Shown here: in pieces, positions 63,959 through 64,000 of the stretch
How positions within the stretch are numbered: the stretch's first letter is position 1
Layout: every line of letters starts with the position of its first letter
DNA from: Halomonas salipaludis
Lineage (GTDB): Bacteria > Pseudomonadota > Gammaproteobacteria > Pseudomonadales > Halomonadaceae
DNA: 64,000 nucleotides
Reading direction: 5' to 3'
Assembly: GCF_002286975.1 (NCBI RefSeq)
Contig: NZ_NSKB01000008.1
Coordinates: forward strand, 124,001 to 188,000
Notes under the pieces: model-generated
Seen by the model: only the letters and a program-made list of their open reading frames with translations
Databases searched by the model: none
Told to the model about the DNA's origin: nothing
Position numbers and translations under genes: made by a program

Positions 63959-64000
63959 TTGTGTTCTCCTTAACACTGGTGCATAGCAAACAACGGGATC

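Overview
The window reads as chromosome from a GC-rich, salt-adapted gammaproteobacterium, most likely Halomonas or a close member of the Halomonadaceae. This rests on the protocatechuate (pca) gene types, a FabY-type ketosynthase, the napEFDABC order, phasin, TRAP/TTT transporters and a very high GC third position in most genes. No rRNA, tRNA or CRISPR array was seen.

Layout. 1-3 kb: the start of pcaH (protocatechuate 3,4-dioxygenase beta), a PIN plus XRE/ImmA module, and a PcaQ-type LysR. 3-9.7 kb: a Phd/ParE pair, an orphan TRAP solute-binding protein, benzoylformate decarboxylase with a divergent LysR, and a PRISE-type reductase with its own divergent LysR. 9.7-12.4 kb: a MASE1-LOV-GGDEF diguanylate cyclase and a phasin. 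12.4-26.2 kb is accessory DNA: a broken radC, two nearly identical GST genes about 12.6 kb apart, a PrlF/YhaV pair, a cupin, an NCS1 permease and a biotin-dependent PxpABC-like operon (pxpA-accB-accC-pxpB-pxpC) with a divergent LysR, then an AT-richer cassette of four small or unrecognised genes. 26.2-34.6 kb: pcaB, pcaIJ (CatIJ type), pcaF, a pcaD-pcaC fusion, PcaR, a second IclR regulator and an AEC transporter. 34.8-40.5 kb: a DMT exporter and napEFDABC with an FNR-like box. 40.5-47.8 kb: a quinate/shikimate island (aroQ, NAD-type aroE-like dehydrogenase, quiC) divergent from a TctCBA transporter and a HAD phosphatase. 47.7-64 kb: core chromosome (glnE, dgkA, dacB, SMR, a TrmB-like methyltransferase, fabY, coaD, ferredoxin, MATE, AtoE, thioesterase, MocR/LysE, small lipoproteins).

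How it works together. Hydroaromatics such as quinate, shikimate or 3-dehydroshikimate would enter through TctCBA and be turned into protocatechuate by AroE-like, AroQ and QuiC. PcaHG (mostly outside the window), PcaB, the PcaD-PcaC fusion, PcaIJ and PcaF would take protocatechuate to succinyl-CoA and acetyl-CoA. Operator-like repeats fit this: three PcaU-like decamers lie between pcaB and pcaR, similar half-sites precede pcaI and tctC, and a near-consensus PcaQ box lies upstream of pcaH. pcaHG is now separated from the other pca genes by about 26 kb of accessory genes, all pca genes still facing the same way.

The best candidates for an undescribed system are the biotin carboxylase plus PxpABC-like operon with its NCS1 permease (13.6-22.2 kb) and the AT-richer four-gene cassette at 22.9-25.0 kb. 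Functions are assigned from reading translated sequences by eye; no database search was run.
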